A stretch of 64,000 nucleotides of DNA, taken from positions 62,001-126,000 of the forward strand of contig NZ_BNBC01000005.1 in NCBI RefSeq assembly GCF_014654675.1, written 5' to 3'. Below the pieces are notes generated by a model. It did no database searches. It worked only from the letters and a program-made list of their open reading frames with translations, and was not told where the DNA came from. Positions within the stretch are counted from its first letter, which is position 1, and every line of letters begins with the position of its first letter. This DNA is from Streptomyces spiralis. GTDB lineage: Bacteria; Actinomycetota; Actinomycetes; Streptomycetales; Streptomycetaceae. Shown here one piece after another: positions 9,299 to 17,590 of the stretch. The position numbers and the translations under genes are program-made.

Positions 9299-9425
9299 GC
9301 GCACTGCCTCCCATCCGGACTTTAACCGTCGGTCCAGGAATTTCACCTGGTCAACCGGCCGCTGGAAGCGACCGGGTCGCGGACTGTAACCGCCGGTTCG
9401 GACTTTCACCGACCCCGGAGTGCGC
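9299..9425 (-). promoter_or_regulatory. FMN riboswitch (RFN element)
   Basis: Reading the minus strand, conserved RFN blocks appear in order: GGGGTCGGTGAAAGTCCG, ACCGGCGGTTACAGTCCGCG, CAGGTGAAATTCCTGGACCG and ACGGTTAAAGTCCGGATGGG. The closing P1 helix is formed by GCGCACT (plus 9419-9425) with AGTGCGC (plus 9299-9305). The aptamer is complete and 157 nt from the ribE GTG. In that space a CTCGCC/GGCGAG hairpin (9242-9258) could compete with a longer CGGCGA/TCGCCG pairing, giving a possible switch, but I cannot tell transcriptional from translational control. Confidence 0.95.
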
Positions 9426-9882
9426 TGCTACTGGTACGAAGCCAGTCTGCCACGCCTGCCCGACGTCCATACAGACGAACGGTGTGGGTTCGCTCACAGA
9501 GTGCATCGCCGCTCCAGCGGCGCTGACCCTGGTCGCGACCGCGACGCGAACGCGGCGCAGCCGCGTGAAAGCCTGGTCGATCGAAAGGCCCGGCGGCGGG
9601 CAAGGGCCGTCGTCACCGCCGCCGGACCGGCCTGTGCAGGAGTCAGACACTAAAAGGACTAGACCAAAGCGTCAACCGCCAACATCTCCGCGCCGGGCGC
9701 GAGTTCAGGCCTGTTTCACGTCTGCCCACGCATGCCGGGTCGTGCACACGATGTGCGCGGCGATCCGGTGGCGCGGGTGGCGGGTGATGATGATCCCGGA
9801 CAAGTGGGAATGGCTGACGCGGGGCGTTCACCTGGGAGCGCCGATGCCGGAGTGTTCGGAGCGTCCGGAAGGACTGAACAGC
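9426..9882. other. Intergenic region between the riboswitch and the NAD(P)-binding gene
   Basis: No coding signal beyond GC-bias shadows. It holds the rib promoter candidate (listed separately) and two compact perfect hairpins in what would be the rib 5' leader: CGCCGCT/AGCGGCG at 9507-9522 and ACGCGGC/GCCGCGT at 9550-9566. No clear promoter for the rightward gene at 9883 was found. Confidence 0.5.
9647..9675 (-). promoter_or_regulatory. Candidate sigma-HrdB-type promoter for the rib operon
   Basis: On the minus strand TTGACG (-35, plus 9670-9675) is followed after exactly 17 nt by TAGTGT (-10, plus 9647-9652). Transcription would start near 9640, giving a leader of about 215 nt before the riboswitch P1. 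That is longer than usual, so a second, closer promoter is possible. Confidence 0.5.
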
Positions 9883-10641
9883 ATGACCATGATCCTGGTG
9901 ACCGGCGGCACCGGAACGCTGGGCCGGCTCGTCGTCGAGCGGCTGCGCACGGACGGACACGAGGTGCGGGTGCTCAGCCGGCACACCGAGCCGTACGCCG
10001 TCGATCTGCGCGAGGGCGGTTCCGCGCTGGACGCGGCCGTCGCGGGCGTGGACACGGTCGTGCACTGCGCGAGCTCGCCCAGGGGCGGCGACGAAGAGTC
10101 GGCCGCGCATCTGATCGCGGCGGCGCGCAGGGCGGATGTGGGCCACCTGGTCTACATCTCCATCGTGGGGGTCGACCGGGTCCCGCTCGGCTACTACGAG
10201 ACCAAGCACGCCGTGGAGAAACTGATCGAGGAATCGGGCCTGGGCTGGACGGTGCTGCGGACCACCCAGTTCCACGACCTGCTGGCCACCGTGTTCCAGG
10301 CCCTATCCAAGCCACCGGTCATGCTGCTCCCGGCGGGCGTGCGCGACCAGCCGATCGAGGTCGCCGAAGTCGCCGCGAGGCTCGCCGAGTTGGCGACCTC
10401 CGCGCCGGCGGGCCGCGTACCGGACATGGGCGGCCCGGAGGTCCGCACCTTCGACTCCCTGGCCCGCGCCTACCTGAAGGCCACGGCCCGCCGCCGCCCG
10501 GTCCTGACCGTCCCCCTGGCCGGCAGGGCCTACCGGGGCTTCCGCGAGGGCGGCCACCTCACTCCCACCCGGACCGTGGGCAAGCGAACCTTCGAGGACT
10601 TCCTCGCGACGCATTTCCGGGGCGGCGGCCGCCGGGGCTGA
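9883..10641 (+). CDS. NAD(P)-binding SDR/NmrA-like protein
   Basis: 252 residues from ATG 9883, which has GGAAGGA about 8 nt upstream; the reading frame is open further left without support. The Rossmann start is clear, MTMILVTGGTGTLGRLVVERL with GxxGxxG, followed by VDTVVHCASSP and YISIVGVDRVPLGYYETKHA. This gives a YxxxK-like pair seen in atypical short-chain dehydrogenases. NmrA/HSCARG-type proteins can act as redox sensors or as reductases; no substrate can be assigned. It stands alone, rightward, between the rib leader and a repeat patch. Confidence 0.85.
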   Translation: MTMILVTGGTGTLGRLVVERLRTDGHEVRVLSRHTEPYAVDLREGGSALDAAVAGVDTVVHCASSPRGGDEESAAHLIAAARRADVGHLVYISIVGVDRVPLGYYETKHAVEKLIEESGLGWTVLRTTQFHDLLATVFQALSKPPVMLLPAGVRDQPIEVAEVAARLAELATSAPAGRVPDMGGPEVRTFDSLARAYLKATARRRPVLTVPLAGRAYRGFREGGHLTPTRTVGKRTFEDFLATHFRGGGRRG

Positions 10642-10786
10642 TGCCGGTGGGGGTGCAGCCGGAACTCGGGAGGCGAACCCGCCGCCGGGCCAGGGGCGCA
10701 GGGGGCGAACCCGCCGCCGGGCCGCCGGGTCGGGCGGGCGGGGGCTGAGCCCGAGGTGCAGGGGGCTCTCCCGCGGGGCCGGGGGT

Positions 10787-11106
10787 GGAGTCACCGAGTC
10801 GGCCTGACGGGTGGGCGGAGCCTGGGGGTGCAGGGGCCGGAGCCCCCGCGAGGCCAGAGGCTGGAGTCACCGAGTCGGGCGGGTGGACGGAGCCCGGGGG
10901 TGCAGGGGCCGGAGCCCCCGCGGGGCCAGAGGCTGGAGTCACCGAGTCGGGCGGGTGGACGGAGCCCGGGGGTGCAGGGGGCGAAGCCCCGGCGGAGACG
11001 GGACTGGAGTCACCGAGTCGGCCTGACGGGTGGGCAGAGCCTGGGGCGCAAGGGGCGGAGCCCCCGCCGGGGTTCGGGGTGGAGGCCCGGGCGGGCGTCT
11101 CTGGAG
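10787..11106. repeat. Four-unit imperfect tandem repeat after the ROK gene
   Basis: The block GGAGTCACCGAG recurs at 10787, 10863, 10935, 11006 and 11103, so the unit lengths are 76, 72, 71 and 97 nt. Units share GAGTCACCGAGTCGG, GGGTGG, CGGAGCC and GGGGG...GGAGCCCCCG small hairpins. The last GTGACTCC (minus strand) contains the ROK stop codon, so the repeat starts exactly at the gene end. The preceding 10650-10786 is the same kind of G-rich, hairpin-forming sequence without full units. An inverted relative lies at 20302-20336. Confidence 0.85.
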
Positions 11107-12363
11107 TCACCGAGGCGGGTGGGTGGGTGGGCACGCCGGTGCGAACAGCTCGTCCTGCGCGCGTTCCCGCGCCGTCAGCAACGCCCCCCGCAACACGGCC
11201 CCACCCCCCAATGCACTCGCACGCACCTCCGTCCGCAGCGGCGACATCCGCCCGACCCGCTCGGCCACGCGCCCGGCGAGCACCTCCCCGCCGGCCTGCC
11301 CGATCTCCCCGCCCAGCACCACGCACCCGGGATCCAGGACGGCCACGACGGAGGCGACCCCGAGGGCGACCCGGTCGGCGAGCGCGTCCAGGAAGTCCGC
11401 GGCCCGGGCACCGTCCCCCGAAGAGGCCGTCCCCGAAGAGGTCTCCCCCGGAGATGCTTCCGCCAGGGACTCGGCCGCGCGGCGCACCAGCTCCGCGGCC
11501 GCCGGCTCCCGTCCCCCCTGCTCCCCCGACAGCCCGTACGCCCCCGCCAGTTCCGTCACCGCCGCCGCCCCGGCCAGCGAGTGGAAGCCACCACTGCAGT
11601 CCGTCGCCGACGGCACGCCCCCGGTACCGGGCACGGGCAGGAAGCCGATCTCGCCGGTGCCTCCGGAGGCGCCGCGGCGCAGCGCCCCGTCCAGGACCAC
11701 CGCCGCACCCGTGCCGTGACCGAGCCACAGCAGGACGAAGGTGTCTCGACCCCGGGCGGCTCCGTCCCGCTGCTCGGCCAGCGCCGCGAGGTTGGTCTCG
11801 TTCTCGACGATGACCCGGGCCCGCGGCAGCCGCTCCTGCAACGCGGCCACCAGCCGGCGGTGCCAGGCGGGCAGACCCGTGGAGTCGCGCAGCTCGCCCG
11901 TGTCCGGGTCGATCAGGCCCGGCGCGCCGATGCCGACGGTGTGCAGCTGCTCCGCCCCCGCCTCCTTCGCCACCCGCTCCACCAGCGTGACCGCCTGCTC
12001 GACCGCGGGCCCGGTCCCGGTGTCGTCACCGATCGGAACGGACGCCTCGGCCAGTTCCCGCCCGAGCAGGTCGGTCACGGTCACCGAGACACTCTCGGTG
12101 CGTACGTCGAGGGCGGCCAGGTGGGCGCGGTCGGCGACGATGCCGTACAGCCGTGCGTTCGGGCCGCGCCGCTGCTCCCCCGCCTCCCCCACGACGGTGA
12201 TCAGGCCGGAGGCCGTCAGGCGTTCGACAAGGTCGGCGACCGTCGGCCGGGACAGGCCGGTGAGCTGCTTCAGCTGCCCTGCCGTCAACGGTCCCTCCTG
12301 CTGCAACAGCCGCAGGGCGAGCCGGTCGTTGATGGCCCGGGCGGTGCTCGGGGATGCGGGCAT
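11107..12363 (-). CDS. ROK-family transcriptional regulator
   Basis: 418 residues from ATG 12363, with GGGAGGA 8 nt upstream; the longer open frame is ignored. The N-terminal winged HTH (LTAGQLKQLTGLSRPTVADL) precedes a ROK/actin-like domain with TVGIGAPGLIDPDTGELRDS, VENETNLAALAEQ and GHGTGAAVVLDG. The usual CxCGxxGC zinc motif is replaced by ATDCSGGFHSLAG, so the zinc site is degenerate. ROK regulators sense sugars. It is divergent from the MFS transporter at 12504, and a perfect inverted repeat lies between them, suggesting it controls both. The C-terminus runs into the repeat array. Confidence 0.92.
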   Translation of the reverse strand: MPASPSTARAINDRLALRLLQQEGPLTAGQLKQLTGLSRPTVADLVERLTASGLITVVGEAGEQRRGPNARLYGIVADRAHLAALDVRTESVSVTVTDLLGRELAEASVPIGDDTGTGPAVEQAVTLVERVAKEAGAEQLHTVGIGAPGLIDPDTGELRDSTGLPAWHRRLVAALQERLPRARVIVENETNLAALAEQRDGAARGRDTFVLLWLGHGTGAAVVLDGALRRGASGGTGEIGFLPVPGTGGVPSATDCSGGFHSLAGAAAVTELAGAYGLSGEQGGREPAAAELVRRAAESLAEASPGETSSGTASSGDGARAADFLDALADRVALGVASVVAVLDPGCVVLGGEIGQAGGEVLAGRVAERVGRMSPLRTEVRASALGGGAVLRGALLTARERAQDELFAPACPPTHPPR

Positions 12364-12422
12364 GCCGGGAATCCTCCCAGATCTGCGGGGCCGCGACGCG
12401 GGCGGCGCCGGATATCCCCTAT

Positions 12423-12445
12423 CTATCAGGCAGGGTCCCTGATAG
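12423..12445. promoter_or_regulatory. Candidate ROK operator
   Basis: Perfect inverted repeat CTATCAGG (12423-12430), 7-nt spacer, CCTGATAG (12438-12445), in an unusually AT-rich patch between the divergent ROK and MFS starts (60 nt from each). The size and position are typical for a dimeric winged-HTH operator overlapping both promoters. Confidence 0.6.
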
Positions 12446-12503
12446 TTTACGCCACGCGGCGGGACAACGAGCCCGCGGCGGGACACACGGGAGGGGCCGG
12501 ACA

Positions 12504-13715
12504 ATGAGTGCAGTGGTCGACGAACAGCGCGAGGTGCGGCGCGCGCGGTACGCCGTGGCGGCCGTCTTCGCCGTGCACGGCGCCGTCACGGGTTCGTTCG
12601 CCACCCGGGTGCCGTGGATCCAGGACCACGCCTCGGTCAGCGCCGGACAGCTCGGCCTCGCCCTGGCCTTTCCCGCGCTCGGCGCCTCCGTGGCGATGCC
12701 GCTCGCGGGCGGCATCACTCACCGCTTCGGCGCCCGTACCGCCCTGCGCGGTCTGCTCGCCCTGTGGACGCTCTCCCTGGTCCTGCCCGCCCTCGCCCCG
12801 AACCTCCTCACCCTCTGCCTGGCCCTCTTCGTCTACGGCGCCTCGGCGGGCATGGCGGACGTCGCGATGAACGCCCTCGGCGTGGAGGTCGAGAACCGGC
12901 TCGGCCGCTCGATCATGTCGGGCCTGCACGGCATGTGGAGCGCGGGCGCCCTGACCGGCTCGGCGGCCGGCACGATCGCCGCGCACCTGGGTTCGGACGC
13001 ACGCCTGCACCACATCGTGGCGGCCGGCGTGCTGACCGTGCTGGGTCTGATCGCCTGTACCTGGGTGCTCGACCTTCAGCCGGCCGAGGACGAGGAGCCG
13101 CCGCCCCGGTTCGCGCTGCCGCCGAAGTCGGCGCTGCTGATCGGCGCGATCGGGTTCTGCGCGGTGTTCGCGGAGGGCGCGAGCCTGGACTGGTCGGCGG
13201 TGTACCTGCGCGACCAGCTGGCCACCTCGGCCGGGCTCGCGGCGGCCTGCACCACCGGATTCACCCTCACCATGGCCGTCGCGCGGATCGCGGGCGACAA
13301 GGTGGTCGACCGGTTCGGCTCCGTGCGCACGGTGCGGGCGAGCGGTGTCCTGGCGGTGTTCGGCGGCCTGCTCGTCGTCGTCGCGGGACATCCGGCGGTG
13401 GCGATGACCGGCTTCGCGCTGATGGGCCTGGGCATCGCGGTCGTGGTGCCGCTGTGCTTCGCCGCGGCCGGCCGCAGCGGGCCGAACCCCAGCCAGGCCA
13501 TCGCGGGTGTGGCGACAATCACGTACACCTCCGGCCTGGTGGCGCCGAGCGCGATCGGCGGACTCGCCCAGGCGACCAGCCTGGTGGTGTCGTTCGGCCT
13601 GGTGACGCTGCTGGCCTGCGGCCTGGCCGCGTTCGCGGGGGTGCTGCGGGCGGGCGACCGGGACCGCCCGAAGATCAGCCGGCCGGCCGCAGCAGTTCCC
13701 GACCCGCGGCCCTGA
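12504..13715 (+). CDS. MFS transporter
   Basis: 403 residues from ATG 12504, with GGGAGGGG about 7 nt upstream. About twelve hydrophobic segments. Motifs typical of the MFS: the A-type loop GGITHRFGARTALRG between helices 2 and 3, and its second-half counterpart GDKVVDRFGSVRTVRA. Conserved helix text MADVAMNALGVEVENRLGRS resembles the fucose-permease/YfkF-like subgroup. The substrate is unknown; the divergent ROK regulator suggests a sugar or sugar derivative. The 3' end overlaps the convergent thioesterase by 41 nt. Confidence 0.9.
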   Translation: MSAVVDEQREVRRARYAVAAVFAVHGAVTGSFATRVPWIQDHASVSAGQLGLALAFPALGASVAMPLAGGITHRFGARTALRGLLALWTLSLVLPALAPNLLTLCLALFVYGASAGMADVAMNALGVEVENRLGRSIMSGLHGMWSAGALTGSAAGTIAAHLGSDARLHHIVAAGVLTVLGLIACTWVLDLQPAEDEEPPPRFALPPKSALLIGAIGFCAVFAEGASLDWSAVYLRDQLATSAGLAAACTTGFTLTMAVARIAGDKVVDRFGSVRTVRASGVLAVFGGLLVVVAGHPAVAMTGFALMGLGIAVVVPLCFAAAGRSGPNPSQAIAGVATITYTSGLVAPSAIGGLAQATSLVVSFGLVTLLACGLAAFAGVLRAGDRDRPKISRPAAAVPDPRP

Positions 13716-14133
13716 ACTCCTCGCTCCACGGCGCGGGACGCAAGGTGGCCGAATCCAGCCGTACCAGGACGCGGCTGCCCTGGGCGTACGTCATCGCGCC
13801 GTCGGCCGAGCAGAAGCGGAAGCCGTACGTCAGGCCGGTCCTGCCCAACCGTTCCAGCCACAGGTGGACGGCGTAGGCACCCGGCCGGGTCACCGGCGCC
13901 TCGTAGCTGATCCGCAGCTCCTTGACCGCGTTGCAGGCGTCCCCGGCGGCCGCCCAGTCGCCCTCGAAGCGGAAGCCGTGTCCCTGCCACAGCTCGGACC
14001 AGGCCCGCTCCACCAGCAGCGGGTAGCGGGCGTTGTGCAGCAGCCCGAGCGCGTCCAGGTCGTCGAAGTGGACGGCGACGGGGATCAGCCGGCCGTACGA
14101 CAGGGCGGGGGCGACGGGTGCTTCGGCGGTCAC
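13675..14133 (-). CDS. Acyl-CoA thioesterase, hot-dog fold (4HBT-like)
   Basis: 152 residues from a GTG start. The motif HFDDLDALGLLHNARYPLLV is the 4-hydroxybenzoyl-CoA-thioesterase active-site block (Asp near the start, Asn-Ala-Arg-Tyr helix), followed by ELRISYEAPV and a beta-rich end (MTYAQGSRVLVRLD). It probably hydrolyses acyl-CoA or acyl-carrier thioesters in the cytoplasm; the substrate is unknown. It converges on, and overlaps, the MFS gene by 41 nt and is divergent from the permease at 14289. Confidence 0.88.
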   Translation of the reverse strand: MTAEAPVAPALSYGRLIPVAVHFDDLDALGLLHNARYPLLVERAWSELWQGHGFRFEGDWAAAGDACNAVKELRISYEAPVTRPGAYAVHLWLERLGRTGLTYGFRFCSADGAMTYAQGSRVLVRLDSATLRPAPWSEEFRAAGRELLRPAG

Positions 14134-14288
14134 GGCGGGGCTCCTGAACGTGCTGGTGAGGAGGGGGTACGACCTCTCATCCTAAGCGGACGCTCAGGAG
14201 AGTCGGCAGGGAAGGTGCTGGTCGCTTGCCCGGACCCCTGACAATAGGTTTCGGACATCTTCCCGTTCAGAGAAAGCGAAACCCCACC

Positions 14289-15692
14289 ATGGACCTCGGC
14301 GTGCGCTGGAAACTGCACGGTGACGGGCGCACGCCCGCGCCAGGAGCGGTGGTCCGGCCCGACGAACGGCTCTCCTGGCCCCGCACGGTCGGACTCGGCG
14401 CCCAGCATGTCGTGGCCATGTTCGGCGCCTCCTTCGTGGCGCCCGTGCTCATGGGCCTCGACCCCAACCTCGCGATCATGATGTCGGGCGTCGCGACCGT
14501 GATCTTCCTGCTCGCCACCCGCGGCCGCGTGCCCAGCTACCTGGGCTGCTCGCTGTCCTTCGTGGGCGTCGCCGCGGTCATCCGGGCGCAGGGCGGCACG
14601 AGCGCGACCGTGACGGGCGCGGTCCTCGTCGTCGGCATCGCCCTGTTCCTGGTCGGTCTCGCCGTGCAGCGCTTCGGCGCGCGGATCATCCACGCGGCGA
14701 TGCCGCCGATCGTCACCGGCGCGGTCGTGATGCTGATCGGCTTCAACCTCGCCCCGGTGACCGCCTCTACCTACTGGCCGCAGGACCAGTGGACGGCGCT
14801 GTTGGTGATGCTGTTCACCGGGCTGGCCGTCGTCTGTCTGCGCGGCTTCTGGTCCCGGATCGCGATCTTCCTCGGCCTGGTCTTCGGCTACGCCGTCTCG
14901 TGGGTCTTCGACCAGCTCTTCGGCAAGATCCACTCCGTGGACGGCAGCGGCAAGCTCACCGACCACTGGCGCCTGGACCTCTCCGGTGTCGGCAAGGCCG
15001 ACTGGATCGGGCTGCCGACCTTCCACGGCCCGGCCTTCCACTGGTCGGCGATCCTGGTCGCGCTGCCGGTCGTCATCGCGCTGGTCGCGGAGAACGCCGG
15101 CCACGTCAAGGCCGTCGGCGAGATGACCGGCGACCCGCTGGACGACAAGCTGGGCACGGCCATCTCGGCGGACGGCGTGGCCTCCGTGCTGTCGACGGCC
15201 GTGGGCGGCCCGCCCAACACCACGTACTCCGAGAACATCGGCGTGATGGCCGCCACCCGCGTCTACTCCACCGCCGCCTACTGGGCCGCGGCCGGTTTCG
15301 CGCTGCTGTTCGGCATCTGCCCGAAGTTCGGCGCCATCGTGGCCGCGATCCCCGGCGGTGTGCTCGGCGGCATCACCGTCATCCTGTACGGCATGATCGG
15401 ACTGCTGGGCGCGCAGATCTGGATCAACGCCAAGGTCGACCTGCGCAACCCGCTGAACCTGGTGCCGGCCGCGGCGGGCATCATCATCGGCGTCGGCAAC
15501 GTCAGCATGAAGTTCACCGACACCTTCTCCCTCAGCGGTATCGCGCTGGGCACGGTCGTCGTCATCACCGGCTACCACGCGCTGCGCGCCTTCGCGCCCG
15601 CGCACCTGAAGAAGCAGGAGCCGCTGCTGGACGAGGGCACGTCGTCGTACGACGAGCCGGGGCGGGCCGGCACCCAGCGCGCCCAGTCGTAG
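14289..15692 (+). CDS. NCS2-family uracil/xanthine permease
   Basis: 467 residues. ATG 14289 is preferred over the upstream in-frame start because MDLGVRWKLHGDG matches family N-termini, although its ribosome-binding site is weak (AGAAAG). About 14 hydrophobic segments. QHVVAMFGASFVAPVL and the signature PNTTYSENIGVMAATRVYST with a preceding AVGGP turn match the UraA-type group, so uracil is the likely substrate. The C-terminal tail is short and acidic. It is a single gene with a possible -10 TAGGTT at 14245-14250 but no good -35. Its presence in a window with full pyrimidine synthesis is probably coincidental. Confidence 0.9.
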   Translation: MDLGVRWKLHGDGRTPAPGAVVRPDERLSWPRTVGLGAQHVVAMFGASFVAPVLMGLDPNLAIMMSGVATVIFLLATRGRVPSYLGCSLSFVGVAAVIRAQGGTSATVTGAVLVVGIALFLVGLAVQRFGARIIHAAMPPIVTGAVVMLIGFNLAPVTASTYWPQDQWTALLVMLFTGLAVVCLRGFWSRIAIFLGLVFGYAVSWVFDQLFGKIHSVDGSGKLTDHWRLDLSGVGKADWIGLPTFHGPAFHWSAILVALPVVIALVAENAGHVKAVGEMTGDPLDDKLGTAISADGVASVLSTAVGGPPNTTYSENIGVMAATRVYSTAAYWAAAGFALLFGICPKFGAIVAAIPGGVLGGITVILYGMIGLLGAQIWINAKVDLRNPLNLVPAAAGIIIGVGNVSMKFTDTFSLSGIALGTVVVITGYHALRAFAPAHLKKQEPLLDEGTSSYDEPGRAGTQRAQS

Positions 15693-15791
15693 GCACGGTC
15701 CCCAGCGCGCACCGCGTGCGCGTTCCCCCGTTCTGGGGAAGCGCCGGGCCCGTCGGCATCCGGTACGGGCCCGGCCTGGGACGCTGCCCCC

Positions 15792-16487
15792 ATGGGGCAA
15801 TCGGCACAACTCACCCGTCGCCTGGACACAGTGGACGCGACCCTCGCCCGGATGCGCGACCTGGACGCCGCGCTGCCGGAGCGGGACGGGATCGCGGTCT
15901 TCAACCGGGTCTATCTCGCCGTCACCGAGGCGGTCGACCGGCGTCTGGCGGCCGGGCGGTTCGCGGACCCGCGGGCCGCGGCCACGCTGGACGTACGGTT
16001 CGCCGAGCGGTATCTGGCCGCCGTGGACGCAGGAACGGATGGGCGGCGCGCGCCGGCCTGCTGGCGGCCGCTGCTGCAGTTCCGCCGCCATCCCGGTGTG
16101 CGCCCACTGCAGTTCGCGCTCGCGGGCATCAACGCGCACATCGGCCACGACCTGGCGCTGGCCGTCGTGGACGCGTGCGAGACGCTGGCGTGCGAGCCGG
16201 CCGACCTGGAGGGCGACTTCGACCGCGTGGGCGACCTGCTCGTCGCACTGGAGGAGCGGGTCCGGGAGGATCTGATGCCCGGTCCCGACCTGCTGCAGAT
16301 CGCCGACCCGCTCACCCATCTGCTCGGCGCGTGGAGCCTGGAACGGGCCCGGGACGCCGCCTGGTCGGCCGCGCGGGCGCTGTGGGCGCTGCGCCGGTTG
16401 CCCGACGTGGCCGAGGAGTTCGCCCAGCGGCTGGACGCGGCGGTCGGCTTCGCCGGGCGCATGATGCTCACCCCGCTGCCGGACTGA
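15792..16487 (+). CDS. DUF5995 family protein
   Basis: 231 residues from ATG 15792. Almost entirely helical. Recognisable features are DGIAVFNRVYLAVTEAV near residue 35, RFAERYLAAVD, and PLQFALAGINAHIGHDLALAVV with two histidines, typical of the DUF5995 family found in actinobacteria. No catalytic function is established. The conserved N-A-H-I-G-H-D block might bind metal, but that is inference. It follows the permease by about 100 nt with no strong terminator, and precedes the F420-dependent oxidoreductase. Confidence 0.82.
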   Translation: MGQSAQLTRRLDTVDATLARMRDLDAALPERDGIAVFNRVYLAVTEAVDRRLAAGRFADPRAAATLDVRFAERYLAAVDAGTDGRRAPACWRPLLQFRRHPGVRPLQFALAGINAHIGHDLALAVVDACETLACEPADLEGDFDRVGDLLVALEERVREDLMPGPDLLQIADPLTHLLGAWSLERARDAAWSAARALWALRRLPDVAEEFAQRLDAAVGFAGRMMLTPLPD

Positions 16488-16620
16488 GACCCGACGGCAA
16501 GACCGGACCCGACGGAAATCCGACGGCCGAAGAGCTGCGTAAGTCAAAGACCGGGGAACTCCCGCGTGATCACTGTACGTTGATCGATGGACACGGACGA
16601 TCACGAAGGAGTACACCGCC

Positions 16621-17550
16621 ATGGCGATCCGTCTGGGACTCGGCCTTCCGCAGAACCGGCAGTACCACCTCGGCAAGGACGTGCCCGATGTGGCACGCGC
16701 CGCGGAACACATCGGCTACGAGAGCCTCTGGGTGTACGAGCGGGCCCTGTTCCCGGAGCCCGCCACCCAGGGGCTGTACGGCATCGAGGGCATGCCCTGG
16801 CCCGACTCCTACCGCCATGTGGCCGACCCGCTGGTCACGCTCACCCTGGCCGCGGCGGCCACCGAGCGCGCCCGGCTGGGCACCAGCGTGCTGGTCGCGC
16901 CGCTGCACGCGCCGTTCCAGCTCGCCAAGGCCCTCGCCTCGCTGGACGCGGCCAGTGGCGGCCGGGTGATCGCCGGCTTCGGCACCGGCTGGTCCCTCGA
17001 CGAGTACGCGGCCACGGGCATCCGGCCGATCAAGGAGCGCGGCCGGGTGCTGGACGAGGTGATCGACGTGTGCCGGGCGGTGTGGGGGCCCGACCCGGTG
17101 CGCCACCACGGCCGGATCACGGAGATCGACTCGGCCGCGGTCGGCCCCAAGCCCGCCCGGCCGATCCCGATCCTGCTGGCCGCGAGCACCCGCAAGGCGC
17201 GGGAGCGGCTGGTCGAGCACGCCGACGGCTGGCTGCCGACCGCCATGGGTGTCGAGCAGGTCGCCGGCGAGTGGCACGCGGTGCAGGACCTGGCCGCCGA
17301 GCGCGGCCGGCAGCAGCCGATCCAGACGGTGCTCCGGGTGAACGCGCGCTACTCGGCCAAGGCCCACGAGGGCGCGGACCGGCGCCCGTTCCACGGCAGC
17401 GCCGACCAGATCGTCGAGGACCTTGTCGCGTACGCGGAGATCGGCCTGGAGGAGATCCTCGTCGACCTGCAGAGCAGCGTGCGGGACGCCGAGGAGCTGA
17501 AGGACGTGGCCACGGAGGTGTACGAGAAGGCCCGGGCGGCCGGGCTGTGA
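16621..17550 (+). CDS. LLM-class F420-dependent oxidoreductase
   Basis: 309 residues from ATG 16621, with GAAGGAG 9 nt upstream. The TIM-barrel luciferase-like family is shown by MAIRLGLGLPQNRQY, GYESLWVYERALFPEP, ERARLGTSVLVAPLHAPFQLAKALA, GRVIAGFGTGWSLDEY and PIPILLAASTRKARERL. Such actinobacterial proteins (TIGR03619-like) use coenzyme F420 or FMN; the substrate is unknown. The stop codon lies in the loop of a 14-bp terminator hairpin shared with the convergent monooxygenase gene. Confidence 0.9.
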   Translation: MAIRLGLGLPQNRQYHLGKDVPDVARAAEHIGYESLWVYERALFPEPATQGLYGIEGMPWPDSYRHVADPLVTLTLAAAATERARLGTSVLVAPLHAPFQLAKALASLDAASGGRVIAGFGTGWSLDEYAATGIRPIKERGRVLDEVIDVCRAVWGPDPVRHHGRITEIDSAAVGPKPARPIPILLAASTRKARERLVEHADGWLPTAMGVEQVAGEWHAVQDLAAERGRQQPIQTVLRVNARYSAKAHEGADRRPFHGSADQIVEDLVAYAEIGLEEILVDLQSSVRDAEELKDVATEVYEKARAAGL

Positions 17551-17565
17551 TCCCGGCCGCCCGGG
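17531..17565. terminator. 14-bp perfect hairpin spanning the LLM stop codon
   Basis: CCCGGGCGGCCGGG (17531-17544) pairs fully with CCCGGCCGCCCGGG (17552-17565). The 7-nt loop CTGTGAT contains the TGA of the rightward gene. It is 25 nt past the leftward stop at 17591, so it can terminate from both sides. Confidence 0.8.
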
Positions 17566-17590
17566 CCCGCCGGGGCAGGGGCTTCTCGCC

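Noticed and set aside
8537..9409. Long N-terminal extension of the PnuC frame
   Set aside because: The upstream part is antisense-like Arg/His-rich sequence overlapping ribE; GTG 8536 fits the family and the 4-nt overlap.
10787..11106. CRISPR array
   Set aside because: Repeats are imperfect, adjacent without unique spacers of even size, and no cas genes are present.
14130..16712. 860-residue leftward open frame
   Set aside because: It is antisense to the uracil-type permease, the DUF5995 gene and the thioesterase upstream region. Its His/Arg/Asp-rich composition is typical of GC-driven shadow frames.
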